In this document: piece after piece, positions 36,258 through 44,684 of the stretch
Layout: each line of letters begins with the position of its first letter
Position numbering within the stretch: position 1 is the stretch's first letter
NCBI RefSeq assembly: GCF_049723905.1
Contig: NZ_JBJKFD010000001.1
Location: 682,001-746,000 of the forward strand
From: G963665185 sp049723905
GTDB lineage: Bacteria; Desulfobacterota; Desulfovibrionia; Desulfovibrionales; Desulfovibrionaceae
Length of the DNA: 64,000 nt
Direction: 5' to 3'
Program-made: the position numbers and the translations under genes
The notes under the pieces: model-generated
Database searches by the model: none
Told to the model about the DNA's origin: nothing
Seen by the model: the letters and a program-made list of their open reading frames with translations, nothing else

Positions 36258-36377
36258 GATGATCCCCTCCGGTTGGATAGTACAGTCCGTCGGCCATGAG
36301 GTACACTAGGAAGGTCCCGCTTGCAACTCGTGACCACCTGCAGTAGGCCTTTTATCGTTTTGTCATAGGAGATTTAT

Positions 36378-37175
36378 ATGGAAAATCTTTTCAGCGCTTT
36401 TATTCTCGGAATAGTGGAGGGCGTCACCGAGTTCCTCCCTGTTTCGAGCACCGGCCACCTTATACTGACCAACAGCCTGCTCGGAATGCAGGGAGAAAAA
36501 ATAGCGGCCTTTGATGTTATCATCCAGCTTGGTGCTATCCTGGCTGTTGTGGTCTTATACCGAGAACGGTTCGTGGCTCTTGTTCGGCCCAGAATGGACA
36601 TGCGGTTTTCTGGAGTCAGGGGATTGTGGCTGCTTTGTCTCACCTCCATTCCCGCATCCGTGGTGGGCCTTATCGCTCATGATGCCATTAAACAGTATCT
36701 CTTCGGTCCCCGCACCGTGGCGCTTGCCCTCTTCGTGGGTGCGATTATGATTTTGGTTGTGGAGTCCATGCGACGGAATGAACGTTTTCTTGACCTGGAC
36801 GATGTGACTCCCTTTCTGGCTTTCGGGATTGGTTGCTTTCAATGTTTGGCCCTCTGGCCAGGATTTTCCCGCTCCGCATCCACAATAATGGGAGGAATGC
36901 TGCTGGGCACAAATCGCAAGCTGGCTGCTGAATATTCTTTTGTGGCCGCGGTTCCCATCATGTGTGCGGCAACGGGGTACGATTTTTTAAAAAACTACCA
37001 CCTTTTCTCGAGTAATGATTTGTTGTTTTTGGCTGTCGGCTTTGGGGTTTCCTTTGTTTCGGCCTGGGCTGCCGTAAAATTCTTCATAGCCTTGCTCAAA
37101 AGAACAACTTTGAGACCTTTTGCGTATTATCGGCTGATTTTAGCCCCCTTGGTCCTTATTTTTTGGCCAAATTAA
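36378..37175 (+). CDS. uppP: Undecaprenyl-diphosphate phosphatase
   Basis: 265-aa polytopic membrane protein of the BacA/UppP family that recycles the lipid carrier for peptidoglycan and LPS O-antigen. Signature segments: GIVEGVTEFLPVSSTGHLIL (catalytic Glu-rich and P-V-S-S-T-G-H motif) and WPGFSRSASTIMGGMLLG with the catalytic Arg/Ser. GGAG precedes the ATG. Divergent from the lptFG operon; tRNA-Met follows. Confidence 0.95.
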   Translation: MENLFSAFILGIVEGVTEFLPVSSTGHLILTNSLLGMQGEKIAAFDVIIQLGAILAVVVLYRERFVALVRPRMDMRFSGVRGLWLLCLTSIPASVVGLIAHDAIKQYLFGPRTVALALFVGAIMILVVESMRRNERFLDLDDVTPFLAFGIGCFQCLALWPGFSRSASTIMGGMLLGTNRKLAAEYSFVAAVPIMCAATGYDFLKNYHLFSSNDLLFLAVGFGVSFVSAWAAVKFFIALLKRTTLRPFAYYRLILAPLVLIFWPN

Positions 37176-37249
37176 ATTTTTTTACACAAACTACTTGCGT
37201 TTTGATTTTAATAGGGCTAAAGAATGCCTCCCGTTGGACGGGAGAGTTT

Positions 37250-37326
37250 GGCGAGGTAGCTCAGTTGGTTAGAGCATGCGGCTCATATCCGCAGTGTCGG
37301 GGGTTCAATTCCCTCCCTCGCTACCA
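37250..37326 (+). tRNA. tRNA-Met (CAT anticodon, elongator type)
   Basis: 77 nt with encoded CCA. Acceptor GGCGAGG pairs with CCTCGCT (G1-U72 wobble), D arm GCTCAGTTGGTTAGAGC, anticodon arm TGCGG-CTCATAT-CCGCA (anticodon CAT), T arm GGGGG-TTCAATT-CCCTC. The form matches elongator tRNA-Met rather than initiator; a tRNA-Ile2 with lysidine is the less likely alternative. Confidence 0.93.
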
Positions 37327-37334
37327 AGAAAATC

Positions 37335-37365
37335 AAGCCCCTGCATATATGCAGGGGCTTTTTTT
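37335..37365 (+). terminator. Intrinsic terminator after tRNA-Met
   Basis: 11-bp stem AAGCCCCTGCA / TGCAGGGGCTT with a TATA loop, followed by T5. Confidence 0.92.
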
Positions 37366-37490
37366 GTGCAGTCGGCAGACTTCGTCCTTGCCAAAGCTGC
37401 GCTGAGTATTATATCAGATGCATCCGTCGTGAATGACTTCGTCTTTCGGCGGTCCGGTCTTTGAAACAACCGGTTTTCTATCTTCATCAT

Positions 37491-37848
37491 GGGGGCGCAC
37501 TGGCTTCGACGGGGATGATAGATGCCGGGGTTGCAGGTCGAGGCGCCGCTGGCCTCGTAAAAAGCGGCACAGTTATAATCGCCAACGATTACGACTACGC
37601 TCTGGCTGCTTAATTAGTCAGTGCTCTTCCGATCGACGCCTGATACGTTGGAAAGAGTAACACCCTCATCAGGCTGGTGATGGTTTCCTGCCCACCGGTT
37701 ACCACACGAGAACCTATGGTAGGCTGGCGTTTCGGATGCCCGTGCGGGGGCAAACCCGAAAGGCGAGACTTCAGTACCCGTAATATACCTGTAGACGCCC
37801 CGTGCGGAACTTTCTCGGACGGGGGTTCAATTCCCCCCGCCTCCACCA
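37491..37848 (+). ncRNA. ssrA: tmRNA (ssrA)
   Basis: 358 nt. 5' end GGGGGCG pairs with CGCCTCC before ACCA, the tRNA-like domain of tmRNA; the 5' CUGGCUUCGACGGGGAU and 3' GGGGGUUCAAUUCCCC segments are conserved tmRNA landmarks. The tag frame at 37581-37613 reads ANDYDYALAA then TAA. tmRNA rescues stalled ribosomes and marks the nascent chain for proteolysis. An smpB gene is not in this window. Protein-like open frames here are spurious. Confidence 0.96.
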
Positions 37849-37853
37849 AGATT

Positions 37854-37904
37854 TCTAAAAAAATAAACTCCCGGCTTTCTGAGTCGGGAGTTTATTTTTT
37901 TAGA
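37854..37904 (+). terminator. Intrinsic terminator after tmRNA
   Basis: Perfect 20-bp stem (37854-37873 with 37885-37904) containing CTCCCG/CGGGAG plus A7/T7 tracts. Confidence 0.9.
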
Positions 37905-38047
37905 AAAACCATAATTTTTCTTCCACTCAGCACTTTGTTGACCCAAGTCAAAGACGATACGTCTTTTTAAGGGCAATCTCCTTGTGAAGCCTAATGGTGG
38001 CAAAACTCCAATGTTTAAGAGAGCCATACGTTTCAAAGGAGAAAGAC

Positions 38048-38389
38048 ATGTCTGAAGAAAAACAGCTTAAAAACATTCCCCACGCCGAAGTCGTAGCCTT
38101 GAAAGACTTGGTCGAATACCAAAAAGGCCAAATCGTCAGCCGGACGTTGGCACAACATCCCAATGTGACACTCACGTTGTTTTCTTTTGATGTAGGTGAA
38201 GGCATTTCATCACACTCCGCACCAGGAGACGCGATGATACAAATTTTGGATGGTACGGCGCGTGTAACTATTGGTAATTCCCAATTCGACCTTCAGACGG
38301 ATCAATCCATAGTTATGCCTGCAGGCATCCCCCATGCTGTAGAAGCTACCGATAAATTCAAAATGCTCCTCACGCTCGTTAAAGCATAA
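38048..38389 (+). CDS. Cupin-domain protein
   Basis: 113 aa single-domain cupin. Motif 1 region GEGISSHSAPGDAMIQILDG and motif 2 region MPAGIPHAVEATDKFKML fit the small cupin fold (His in S-H-S and P-H-A-V as likely metal ligands). AAGGAGAAAGAC precedes the ATG at 38048. It stands alone after tmRNA. Function unknown; such proteins occur in many anaerobes. Confidence 0.85.
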   Translation: MSEEKQLKNIPHAEVVALKDLVEYQKGQIVSRTLAQHPNVTLTLFSFDVGEGISSHSAPGDAMIQILDGTARVTIGNSQFDLQTDQSIVMPAGIPHAVEATDKFKMLLTLVKA

Positions 38390-38424
38390 GACAAGACCAG
38401 GGAAAAATTTCCCTGGTCTTGTCT
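38389..38424 (+). terminator. Strong hairpin after cupin gene
   Basis: Perfect 17-bp stem (38389-38405 with 38408-38424) starting within the cupin stop codon. No long T run follows, so it may be a terminator of unusual form or an mRNA 3'-end stabiliser. Confidence 0.7.
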
Positions 38425-38540
38425 CAAATTTACTGATTATTTCTTGTAGCTTTGTTCTGCCCATCATTTCTGTCCTGGAACCGACTTGTTTTTTCGCAAA
38501 ATGCAGTTCTAAGGAAAGAAAAAATACTTAACTCACCAAA

Positions 38541-38581
38541 TCAAAAAGAAAGCATCCAGTGGGTATCCCACAGGATGCTTT
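38541..38581 (-). terminator. Intrinsic terminator (minus strand)
   Basis: Stem AAAGCATCC / GGATGCTTT (38549-38557 with 38573-38581) plus an inner GTGGG/CCCAC, loop TAT. On the minus strand it is followed by CTTTTTG, so it ends the leftward transcript of the hypothetical gene at 38.7-39.0 kb. Confidence 0.8.
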
Positions 38582-38697
38582 CAAACTGACGCGCTTGTAT
38601 TCACCTGTCTGGCGTATTCACAGGCTTCATCGAACACTTGTCCTTCCGGGAGGCTTGATGCCGGAAAAACACAGATGAATGCCAAGCGCTCCGGCTT

Positions 38698-38982
38698 TCA
38701 GAATAATTTGAGAACATCCCTCGATTTTTTGCAAAGAAATCTATCTGAGACCTCAGAAATTTCAAAGCCTTCACTTTGCAATCCACGGATATACCGGGAG
38801 GAAAGTGTTTTGCGAGAAGCACCCCCGAAAAAAACCGCTCCCTTAACGTTTTTTGGGTTGTACGTTTTCGCCTCAATTGCCTGCATAATCTCCAAAGTTT
38901 TAGGGCTGTAGGAACGTGAGATAGCGGCACATGCTTCCCGCGTTCTTCCTTTGATGACGATACAAACATTCAAGTTTTTCAT
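38698..38982 (-). CDS. Hypothetical protein, 94 aa
   Basis: Start ATG at 38982 with AAGGGG 8-10 nt upstream. Basic, alpha/beta: LNVCIVIKGRTREACAAISR, NPKNVKGAVFFGGASRKTL, SSRYIRGLQSEGFEISEV. No known domain recognised. The 3' side has a clear minus-strand terminator, which supports it being expressed. It is divergent from a possible 39-codon gene at 39059. An overlapping frame of similar length exists on the same strand but lacks a good start. Confidence 0.55.
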   Translation of the reverse strand: MKNLNVCIVIKGRTREACAAISRSYSPKTLEIMQAIEAKTYNPKNVKGAVFFGGASRKTLSSRYIRGLQSEGFEISEVSDRFLCKKSRDVLKLF

Positions 38983-39058
38983 GATAGATGCCCCTTGGGG
39001 TTCCCCCAAGAAATCATTATTCTTCATTAATGATAACTTTAACAGGAGAAACATCACT

Positions 39059-39178
39059 ATGCAACATAATTTTTCCCAAAAATGTAACCAGCGGGGCTAT
39101 GCCCAAAAACGCTACACAGTTGTAGCCCTTTTCTCTCCAAAAAAATTTGGCTCAATAATACAAAAAATCAGGATGTAA
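39059..39178 (+). CDS. Possible small protein, 39 aa
   Basis: Begins MQHNFSQKCNQRGYAQK and ends SIIQKIRM; rich in basic residues. AGGAG lies 10 nt before the ATG. It overlaps the 3' end of the VOC gene on the other strand by 11 nt. No homologue recognised. It may be a real small protein or chance. Confidence 0.3.
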   Translation: MQHNFSQKCNQRGYAQKRYTVVALFSPKKFGSIIQKIRM

Positions 39179-39554
39179 TTTCCAGCCGGTTCCCATCTGG
39201 ATCAAGCACCACACTTTCATAATACCCATCCCCCGTTTCCCGCGGTCCTTCAACGATAGTAAAGCCGTCACTCCGAAGGCGCTCAGTAAGTGAGTCCACC
39301 GCCTGTCTACTTCCTGTGCAAAATGCGAGATGCGCAACCCCCAAATACTCCCCAGAAAAAGCTCCCTTTGTACCAATGGAAGGATTGTGCATAATTTCCA
39401 ATCTTGCGCCCGTGGAAAAGCTTAAAAAATAGGAAGAAAACTCTTTATTTTTATTCAAGTAGATCTTTCCATAGCTGGCATCAAAATAACGGACATAAAA
39501 CTCTTTGCACCGTTCAAGATCGGCAGTCCAAAGTGCAGCATGCTCCAACTTCAC
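39168..39554 (-). CDS. VOC superfamily (glyoxalase-like) protein
   Basis: 128 aa. MKLEHAALWTADLERCKEFYVRYF and the C-terminal YESVVLDPDGNRLEITS are typical of glyoxalase/bleomycin-resistance proteins, with metal ligands His5, an E in LEIM, His in VAHLAF and the final Glu all visible. So a metal-dependent isomerase or dioxygenase is possible. Its ATG overlaps the stop of the upstream HAD gene (ATGA), so the two form an operon. Confidence 0.87.
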   Translation of the reverse strand: MKLEHAALWTADLERCKEFYVRYFDASYGKIYLNKNKEFSSYFLSFSTGARLEIMHNPSIGTKGAFSGEYLGVAHLAFCTGSRQAVDSLTERLRSDGFTIVEGPRETGDGYYESVVLDPDGNRLEITS

Positions 39555-40210
39555 GCTCTCTCCTCCAGCTCTAGAATTTCAACAACTTGCTCAAGCCTAT
39601 CGACCCAATAATCGGCAGCACTCAAATCCTGCTTTCCAGAATTTGGATTTCGATAACCAACACAAGACATACCTGCCGCCTTTGCTGCAGTTACTCCATT
39701 ATAGGCGTCCTCGATAACCAGACATTTTTCAGGAGGAACCCCTATTTTTTCAGAAGCAAGTAGAAACAAATCAGGGGCAGGTTTTGCTTTTGCTGTATCA
39801 TTTGCCGTCACAACAACTTGGAAGTGATTATTCAGTTCAAGCAAACTAAGGACCTTATCTACTGCAGACCTATTATTGGATGACGCCACGCCACAAGTCA
39901 GATTGCGGGAAGCAATGCACTTAAGGATCGCGTCAAGGCCAGGCGATCTTTGGGCCTTTCCCGGCACGTCAAGCTGCTCCAAGAATATTTTGATCTGTTC
40001 AAGAGCCAAGGTGGCTGGGGGGTGGGCCAATCCATAGTTTTCAACCGCGTACTGCCATTGATTAATAGAAGATCGCCCAATAAATTGCTCATACTCCTCA
40101 GTGCTCATATCGATTTTAAGCCTCTCTGCCATGATAAAAAAAGATTCCTTGTGCAGTGGCTCTGAATCTATGATGACCCCATCCATATCAAAAAGAACTG
40201 CTTCAATCAT
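39551..40210 (-). CDS. HAD-family phosphatase, beta-phosphoglucomutase-like
   Basis: 219 aa. HAD motifs: VLFDMDGVIIDSEPLH (motif I with nucleophile Asp and acid/base Asp), VASSNNRSAVDKV (motif II), KPAPDLFLLASEKIG (motif III Lys), CLVIEDAYNGVTAAKAAGM (motif IV). The alpha-helical cap follows motif I, as in the beta-phosphoglucomutase/phosphatase subgroup. Substrate is a small sugar phosphate by family; not determined. Operon with the VOC gene; divergent from a sugar kinase. Confidence 0.88.
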   Translation of the reverse strand: MIEAVLFDMDGVIIDSEPLHKESFFIMAERLKIDMSTEEYEQFIGRSSINQWQYAVENYGLAHPPATLALEQIKIFLEQLDVPGKAQRSPGLDAILKCIASRNLTCGVASSNNRSAVDKVLSLLELNNHFQVVVTANDTAKAKPAPDLFLLASEKIGVPPEKCLVIEDAYNGVTAAKAAGMSCVGYRNPNSGKQDLSAADYWVDRLEQVVEILELEERA

Positions 40211-40398
40211 TTATGACTCCAGGGAACATCCGCCATGCAGACGGATTGTCTTCCAGTTCGAATTTACATAATGTCCCGTCAATTCAAGACGAAATGGCAG
40301 TTAAGATACCTGCAATTCAGTTATAAGTACCTTTGTGCTCCGCTAACATACGCCCTGGCAGTGGGCAATCGTCCTCGCCATGGCACAAGGAATGCAAC

Positions 40399-41283
40399 AT
40401 GCTTAATTTCCTAGCGTTAGGGCTTGGAGAAATTTTGTGGGATATACTTCCCGAAGGGCGAAAGCTGGGGGGAGCGCCTGCAAATTTTGCTTTCAACGTC
40501 AAGGCATTAGGCGGGCAAAGCCTGACAGCTTCCCGAGTTGGGGACGATGCACTGGGGCACGAGGCTCTTTCAATTTTGTATGAACACGGTATGGACACGT
40601 CCGCCGTCACTCTGGACCCTGTTCACCCCACCGGACGCGTAGATGTAATTTTAGACGACCAGGGGGTGGCAAGCTATCATTTCCCGAACAATGTTGCCTG
40701 GGATTTTTTGGAGCTTGCTCCCACTCTACCTTCCGTTTTACCTAAGGTTTCCGCTGTCTGTTTCGGTTCCCTGGCTCAGCGCAACGAAACATCACGTTCC
40801 ACTATACGTGATGTTCTGTGTCATATTCCGAAAAATGCTCTAAAATTATTCGACATAAATTTACGGTTGTCATTTTATACCAGTGAGATCATAGAATCTT
40901 CCCTACAGCTGGCAAATGTGCTCAAAATCAACGAAGAGGAGCTGAATATTCTGCGGCCCATGTTTGGTCTACCCTCTTCTGACATAAATGCCATGCGAAC
41001 TCTTTGCGAACGTTACGGTCTGCACTGTGCTGCATGTACGCGTGGTGACAAGGGAAGCCTTCTGGTTACACCGGATTCAACAAACGATCATCATGGTGAA
41101 CACCCACGTTCCATCGTGGACACCATAGGCGCTGGAGATTCTTTTTCCTCGGTGCTGGCCTATGGATTGTACTTGGGGTGGGACCTAAAACGCATCAATG
41201 CCCACGCCAACAAAGTTGCAGCCTATGTTTGCACCCAAAGCGGCGCTATGAATCCACTACCAGCAGCGCTTCAAATGAAATAG
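40399..41283 (+). CDS. PfkB-family sugar kinase (fructokinase-like)
   Basis: 294 aa ribokinase-fold kinase. LGLGEILWDILPEG and KLGGAPANFAFNVKALGG mark the N-terminal PfkB region, and VDTIGAGDSFSSVLAYGL is the anion-hole signature with the catalytic Asp. The N-terminal pattern GE-x-L-x-D-x-L-P is that of fructokinases. AAGGA precedes the ATG. Possibly works with the divergent HAD phosphatase in sugar-phosphate turnover (inference). Confidence 0.85.
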   Translation: MLNFLALGLGEILWDILPEGRKLGGAPANFAFNVKALGGQSLTASRVGDDALGHEALSILYEHGMDTSAVTLDPVHPTGRVDVILDDQGVASYHFPNNVAWDFLELAPTLPSVLPKVSAVCFGSLAQRNETSRSTIRDVLCHIPKNALKLFDINLRLSFYTSEIIESSLQLANVLKINEEELNILRPMFGLPSSDINAMRTLCERYGLHCAACTRGDKGSLLVTPDSTNDHHGEHPRSIVDTIGAGDSFSSVLAYGLYLGWDLKRINAHANKVAAYVCTQSGAMNPLPAALQMK

Positions 41284-41404
41284 AAAAGCCATGTCAGCAC
41301 TTCCGAGTTTTTCTGGTAGCAACACCAGTGAAAACTAAACCACGGGAGGTCGACATGGTATTTCATTACAACACAAGAAGATTCAAAAACATTCTCCTAC
41401 TTAG

Positions 41405-42863
41405 TCGGGCCTGAAATATCTCTAGTGGATTGATTTTTATTAACAATTCTCCTTGTACAATGTAGTATTTTCGACCAGAGAACGTTGTGAATTCGTATAA
41501 AACCGGTCGAAATGATGCAGCGAATGGCGGGAGAATCATGAGGGCAAAACCCAAAAAACAGCCGCAGGGTACGTTCCTTTACCCAGACCTTCTGGACCAG
41601 CTCAATCCGAAGGCTCCGCTCCTTCAATTGGCGAGGAGAATTCCCTGGGGGCGATTCGAGGAGGAGTTCGCCGGACTCTACAGCGACCAAGGTCGGCCAG
41701 CCAAGCCGACCCGGCTAATGGTCGGGCTGATGCTGCTCAAGCAGTTGGAGAATCTGAGCGACGAACGGGTCGTGGAGGCATGGACGCAAAATCCCTACTA
41801 CCAGGCGTTTTGCGGTATGACCGAGTTCCAGTGGAAGCTGCCTTGCGATCCCACGGATTTGATCTATTTCCGCAAGCGCATTGGCGAGGACGGGGCACGA
41901 CTGATTTTCGAGGTCTCCGTGGAACTGCACGGTGATGACGCCAAAGAACGAGAGATCACGGTGGATACCACGGTCCAGGAAAAGAACGTAACCTTTCCTA
42001 CCGACCTGAAGCTTTTGACCAAAGTCATCGAGGGCTGCCGTAAGATCGCGGACAGCGAAGGCGTCGGTCTACGCCGCAGCTTCAAGCGCACGCTCCCCAA
42101 GCTTCGGCTGAAACGGATGAAGATGGCCAAAAAGGCGAGGAAGATGCGGACAATGGCTGGTGCCTTGATCCGTGAACTCCGGCGCAAATTGCCGGGCGAA
42201 GCCCTGGGCCGCCACCAGGAGCGACTTGACCTGTACGAGCGGGTCAAGGACCAGAAACGAAGCGACAAGAATAAGGTCTACAGCCTACACGAACCCGATA
42301 TTCTCTGCATCTCCAAGGGTAAAGCGCACAAGCAGTACGAGTTCGGGCGCAAGGCGTCCATCGCGGTCACAAAAACTACGGGTATCATCGTCGGCGCGAT
42401 GTCGTTCAACGAGAACGTCTACGACGGCCATACGTTGCCGGATGTCCTCGAACAGTGTTGGGAGGTCACCGGGGTCTGTCCGTCCATGGCGATCTGCGAC
42501 CGAGGCTACAGGGGCCTGAATCAGGTCGGTGACACGCAAATCCTCATCCCAAAGCCTCCGAAGAAGAAGGACACACCGTACCAGCGCCTTATGGCGCGGC
42601 TCCGCTTCCGCCGTCGGGCGGCTATCGAGCCGGTGATCGGCCATCTCAAACACGATCACCGCATGGCCCGGAGCTATCTCAAGGGCGCGGTCGGCGACGC
42701 CATTAACTTGTTTATGGCCGCAGCGGCGTTCAACTTCAGGAAGTGGATGCGGAAAATCGGAGAGTTTTTTGCGCTCTTGGCGTTTCTGCTCCTCGGCAAA
42801 GACTCAAGCCGACGGCTGGCGGAAAATGTGGCGTAGAAGCTGAAACGGGTTTTTCAGGCCTGA
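41405..42863 (+). mobile_element. Insertion sequence, IS5-like (DUF772 + DDE transposase)
   Basis: About 1.46 kb with imperfect terminal inverted repeats: left TCGGGCCTGAAATATC, right (reverse complement) TCAGGCCTGAAAAACC. CTACTTAG occurs directly on both sides (41397-41404 and 42864-42871). Because that octamer ends in AG and begins with CT, the boundaries can be drawn to give a target duplication of 4, 6 or 8 bp. Its coding region is visibly more GC-rich than the flanks. The right end lies at the stop codon of the GGDEF gene. Appears intact. Confidence 0.88.
41538..42836 (+). CDS. IS5-family-like transposase
   Basis: 432 aa. N-terminal DUF772-like region (GRPAKPTRLMVGLMLLKQL, then DPTDLIYFRKRIGEDG), central EITVDTTVQEKNVTFPTD with the first catalytic Asp, VCPSMAICDRGYRG with the second Asp region, and RRRAAIEPVIGHLKHDHRM with the catalytic Glu: a complete DDE set. 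The C-terminus AAAAFNFRKWMR is usual for the family. GGGAG precedes the ATG at 41538. No frameshift seen. Exact IS family (IS5 or IS1182-related) needs comparison with ISfinder. Confidence 0.9.
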   Translation: MRAKPKKQPQGTFLYPDLLDQLNPKAPLLQLARRIPWGRFEEEFAGLYSDQGRPAKPTRLMVGLMLLKQLENLSDERVVEAWTQNPYYQAFCGMTEFQWKLPCDPTDLIYFRKRIGEDGARLIFEVSVELHGDDAKEREITVDTTVQEKNVTFPTDLKLLTKVIEGCRKIADSEGVGLRRSFKRTLPKLRLKRMKMAKKARKMRTMAGALIRELRRKLPGEALGRHQERLDLYERVKDQKRSDKNKVYSLHEPDILCISKGKAHKQYEFGRKASIAVTKTTGIIVGAMSFNENVYDGHTLPDVLEQCWEVTGVCPSMAICDRGYRGLNQVGDTQILIPKPPKKKDTPYQRLMARLRFRRRAAIEPVIGHLKHDHRMARSYLKGAVGDAINLFMAAAAFNFRKWMRKIGEFFALLAFLLLGKDSSRRLAENVA

Positions 42864-44684
42864 CTACTTAGTCAAACGACAGACGACCTTGTCAAAAACC
42901 TGAAGATTCGCCTTGCCCTGCTCTTTGGCCTGCAGAAGAGCCATATCCGCCTGCTGAAACAAAACCTGAACATCCAGCCCCTGAGTCGGAAACAAGCTGA
43001 TGCCGATGGAGACGCCTATATGAACAATATGGGCATCCAGCTCGAACGGCTGGCCTATCGCCCAAATAATACGTCTTCCAACTCGTTCAATTTCAGCCAT
43101 GTGGGCAGGTGCTGTAAGAAGAATTCCAAATCCATCTCCGCCAATTCGGCCAAGTAAGTCGCCCCCTTGAACACAATTTCGAATACGCTCGGCAGCCATA
43201 CGCAAAACAGAATCACCTGCTTCCAGCCCAAGAGTCGTGTTCACAGAGCGAAAGTCATCCAAGTCCAGTAGCAGCAAGGCCATAAGTTGCGATTCGTCTT
43301 CCGTGCCGGCAGTTTCCTCAATGGTCAGGCGCATGTCCTCGAGCAATCTTGGACGGTTGGAAAATCCGGTAAGAACATCTCGCCGAATGTAAGACGTTAG
43401 ATTCTTTTCATCCTTGTCCTCGATTGTCGCATCGGTAAACTGCCAAAGATGACGTTTTTTTTGTTCATTGATCCCCAAGGAACGATAAGCCAAGGATATG
43501 CTCCGGCCATCCCGCATGGTAAAACGTTCCGACGTAAGGTCGCTTGCCGCAGCAATTATTTCCTCCGTACGGGAGACAAAGGCCTCGGGCTCAGCAAAAA
43601 GGGAACTGACTTCCTGAACCAAATCATGGGTTGGCATCCCCGGAAGTAGTGTGGGACTTTCAAATAGTTCGAACATATTGGAAAATTGCGAATTAGTCCG
43701 AACAATCTTTCGCGTCTCGTCCTCGATAAGCACTCCGGAGTCAATCCCTTCCAAAAGCGCGTCTAGAATTCTTTGGGCGGCCATATTATCCACGTTTTTC
43801 GTTGCATGGATGAACGCTTTGGCAATGATCTCCCCGGCGATCTTGAGCAACCCTATTTCATCCTCGGTCCATCCCCTCTCGTCGCGAACGGATTCAAAGG
43901 CCAGAAATCCCATGGGGTCCGGCCCGTTGGTGACAGACACAGCGATCATGGAGCGGGTTCGACGTCCATGCATCCATTCACGTTCGGATTTGGCTTCAAC
44001 AGGCAAGCCTTTAGGCGTGTCGATAAGAACGGTTTCAAATATAGTCAGCCTGTCCCAAAGCCAGGGCATATGCTGCACGGACATGCTTTGATCTCTTCCA
44101 AGAGGTGACTCCATCCCCAAACCAGTCCATTCGGCGAAAGGGAAAAAAACAGCGAGGTCGTCGGAAAGCAAAAAGAGTACGCAGCGATCCACTTGGCAAA
44201 ATTCTCCCAACCGCTGCAGACACTCATCAACAGCATACCCTGTATTTTCAGGGGCCAAGTTGAGAAAAAGCCCGGAAAGTGAAGCCACCATTCGCTCTGT
44301 CTGCACTTGACGTTTCAGGTGTCTTTCCACCTGCTTGCGTAGACTGATATCACGCAGGGAGCATAGGTAGGCAGTGTCTTCTCCCCAGTCTATTTCGACC
44401 GCCTTTATCTCTACCAAGGTTCGCTGTCCTTCAGTTCCATGAAGGTCCATCTCCGTAGGTGGACCAGGTGAAACCGTATGCTGCAAGGGGTTTCCAAGTA
44501 TTTCGCTGGTCGGTCGTCCGAGGATACCGGCCCCGGCAGGATTAATGAATGCGACCTGCCCGTTCTCGTGAACAATGGCCACGCCGTCGGGTAGACGCAT
44601 AATTATATCGTCTGGAGTAGTCTTTAAGCTGCGGGCTTCTTCTGGCTGATCGTTACGGACATTTGTATTTGCGTTATTTTTCAT
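42864..44684 (-). CDS. PAS-GAF-GGDEF signalling protein with GGDGF motif
   Basis: 606 aa, no membrane helix. Residues ~25-130 PAS-like (ILGRPTSEILGNPL), ~145-295 GAF-like, ~310-420 a second PAS-like stretch, ~440-606 GGDEF domain (DLDDFRSVNTTLGLEAGDSVL). The signature loop reads RIGGDGFGILL, so the fourth position Glu of GGDEF is Gly. That Glu is normally needed for metal-assisted catalysis, so cyclase activity is doubtful, and a GTP/c-di-GMP-sensing role is possible. The IS ends at its stop codon; the coding sequence is not shortened. Likely cytosolic. Confidence 0.85.
   Translation of the reverse strand: MKNNANTNVRNDQPEEARSLKTTPDDIIMRLPDGVAIVHENGQVAFINPAGAGILGRPTSEILGNPLQHTVSPGPPTEMDLHGTEGQRTLVEIKAVEIDWGEDTAYLCSLRDISLRKQVERHLKRQVQTERMVASLSGLFLNLAPENTGYAVDECLQRLGEFCQVDRCVLFLLSDDLAVFFPFAEWTGLGMESPLGRDQSMSVQHMPWLWDRLTIFETVLIDTPKGLPVEAKSEREWMHGRRTRSMIAVSVTNGPDPMGFLAFESVRDERGWTEDEIGLLKIAGEIIAKAFIHATKNVDNMAAQRILDALLEGIDSGVLIEDETRKIVRTNSQFSNMFELFESPTLLPGMPTHDLVQEVSSLFAEPEAFVSRTEEIIAAASDLTSERFTMRDGRSISLAYRSLGINEQKKRHLWQFTDATIEDKDEKNLTSYIRRDVLTGFSNRPRLLEDMRLTIEETAGTEDESQLMALLLLDLDDFRSVNTTLGLEAGDSVLRMAAERIRNCVQGGDLLGRIGGDGFGILLTAPAHMAEIERVGRRIIWAIGQPFELDAHIVHIGVSIGISLFPTQGLDVQVLFQQADMALLQAKEQGKANLQVFDKVVCRLTK

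Noticed and set aside
37163..37464. Plus-strand open frames over the tRNA-Met
   Set aside because: They run through the tRNA and terminator and have no RBS or recognisable protein.
37610..37849. 79-aa minus-strand frame over tmRNA (begins MVEAGGIEPPSEK)
   Set aside because: Antisense to the 3' tRNA-like part of tmRNA; another familiar spurious frame.
40381..40396. Possible sigma-54 promoter TGGCAC-N6-TGCA
   Set aside because: It has the GG/GC spacing but lies so close to the sugar-kinase ATG that transcription would start inside the gene; the -12 element is also incomplete.
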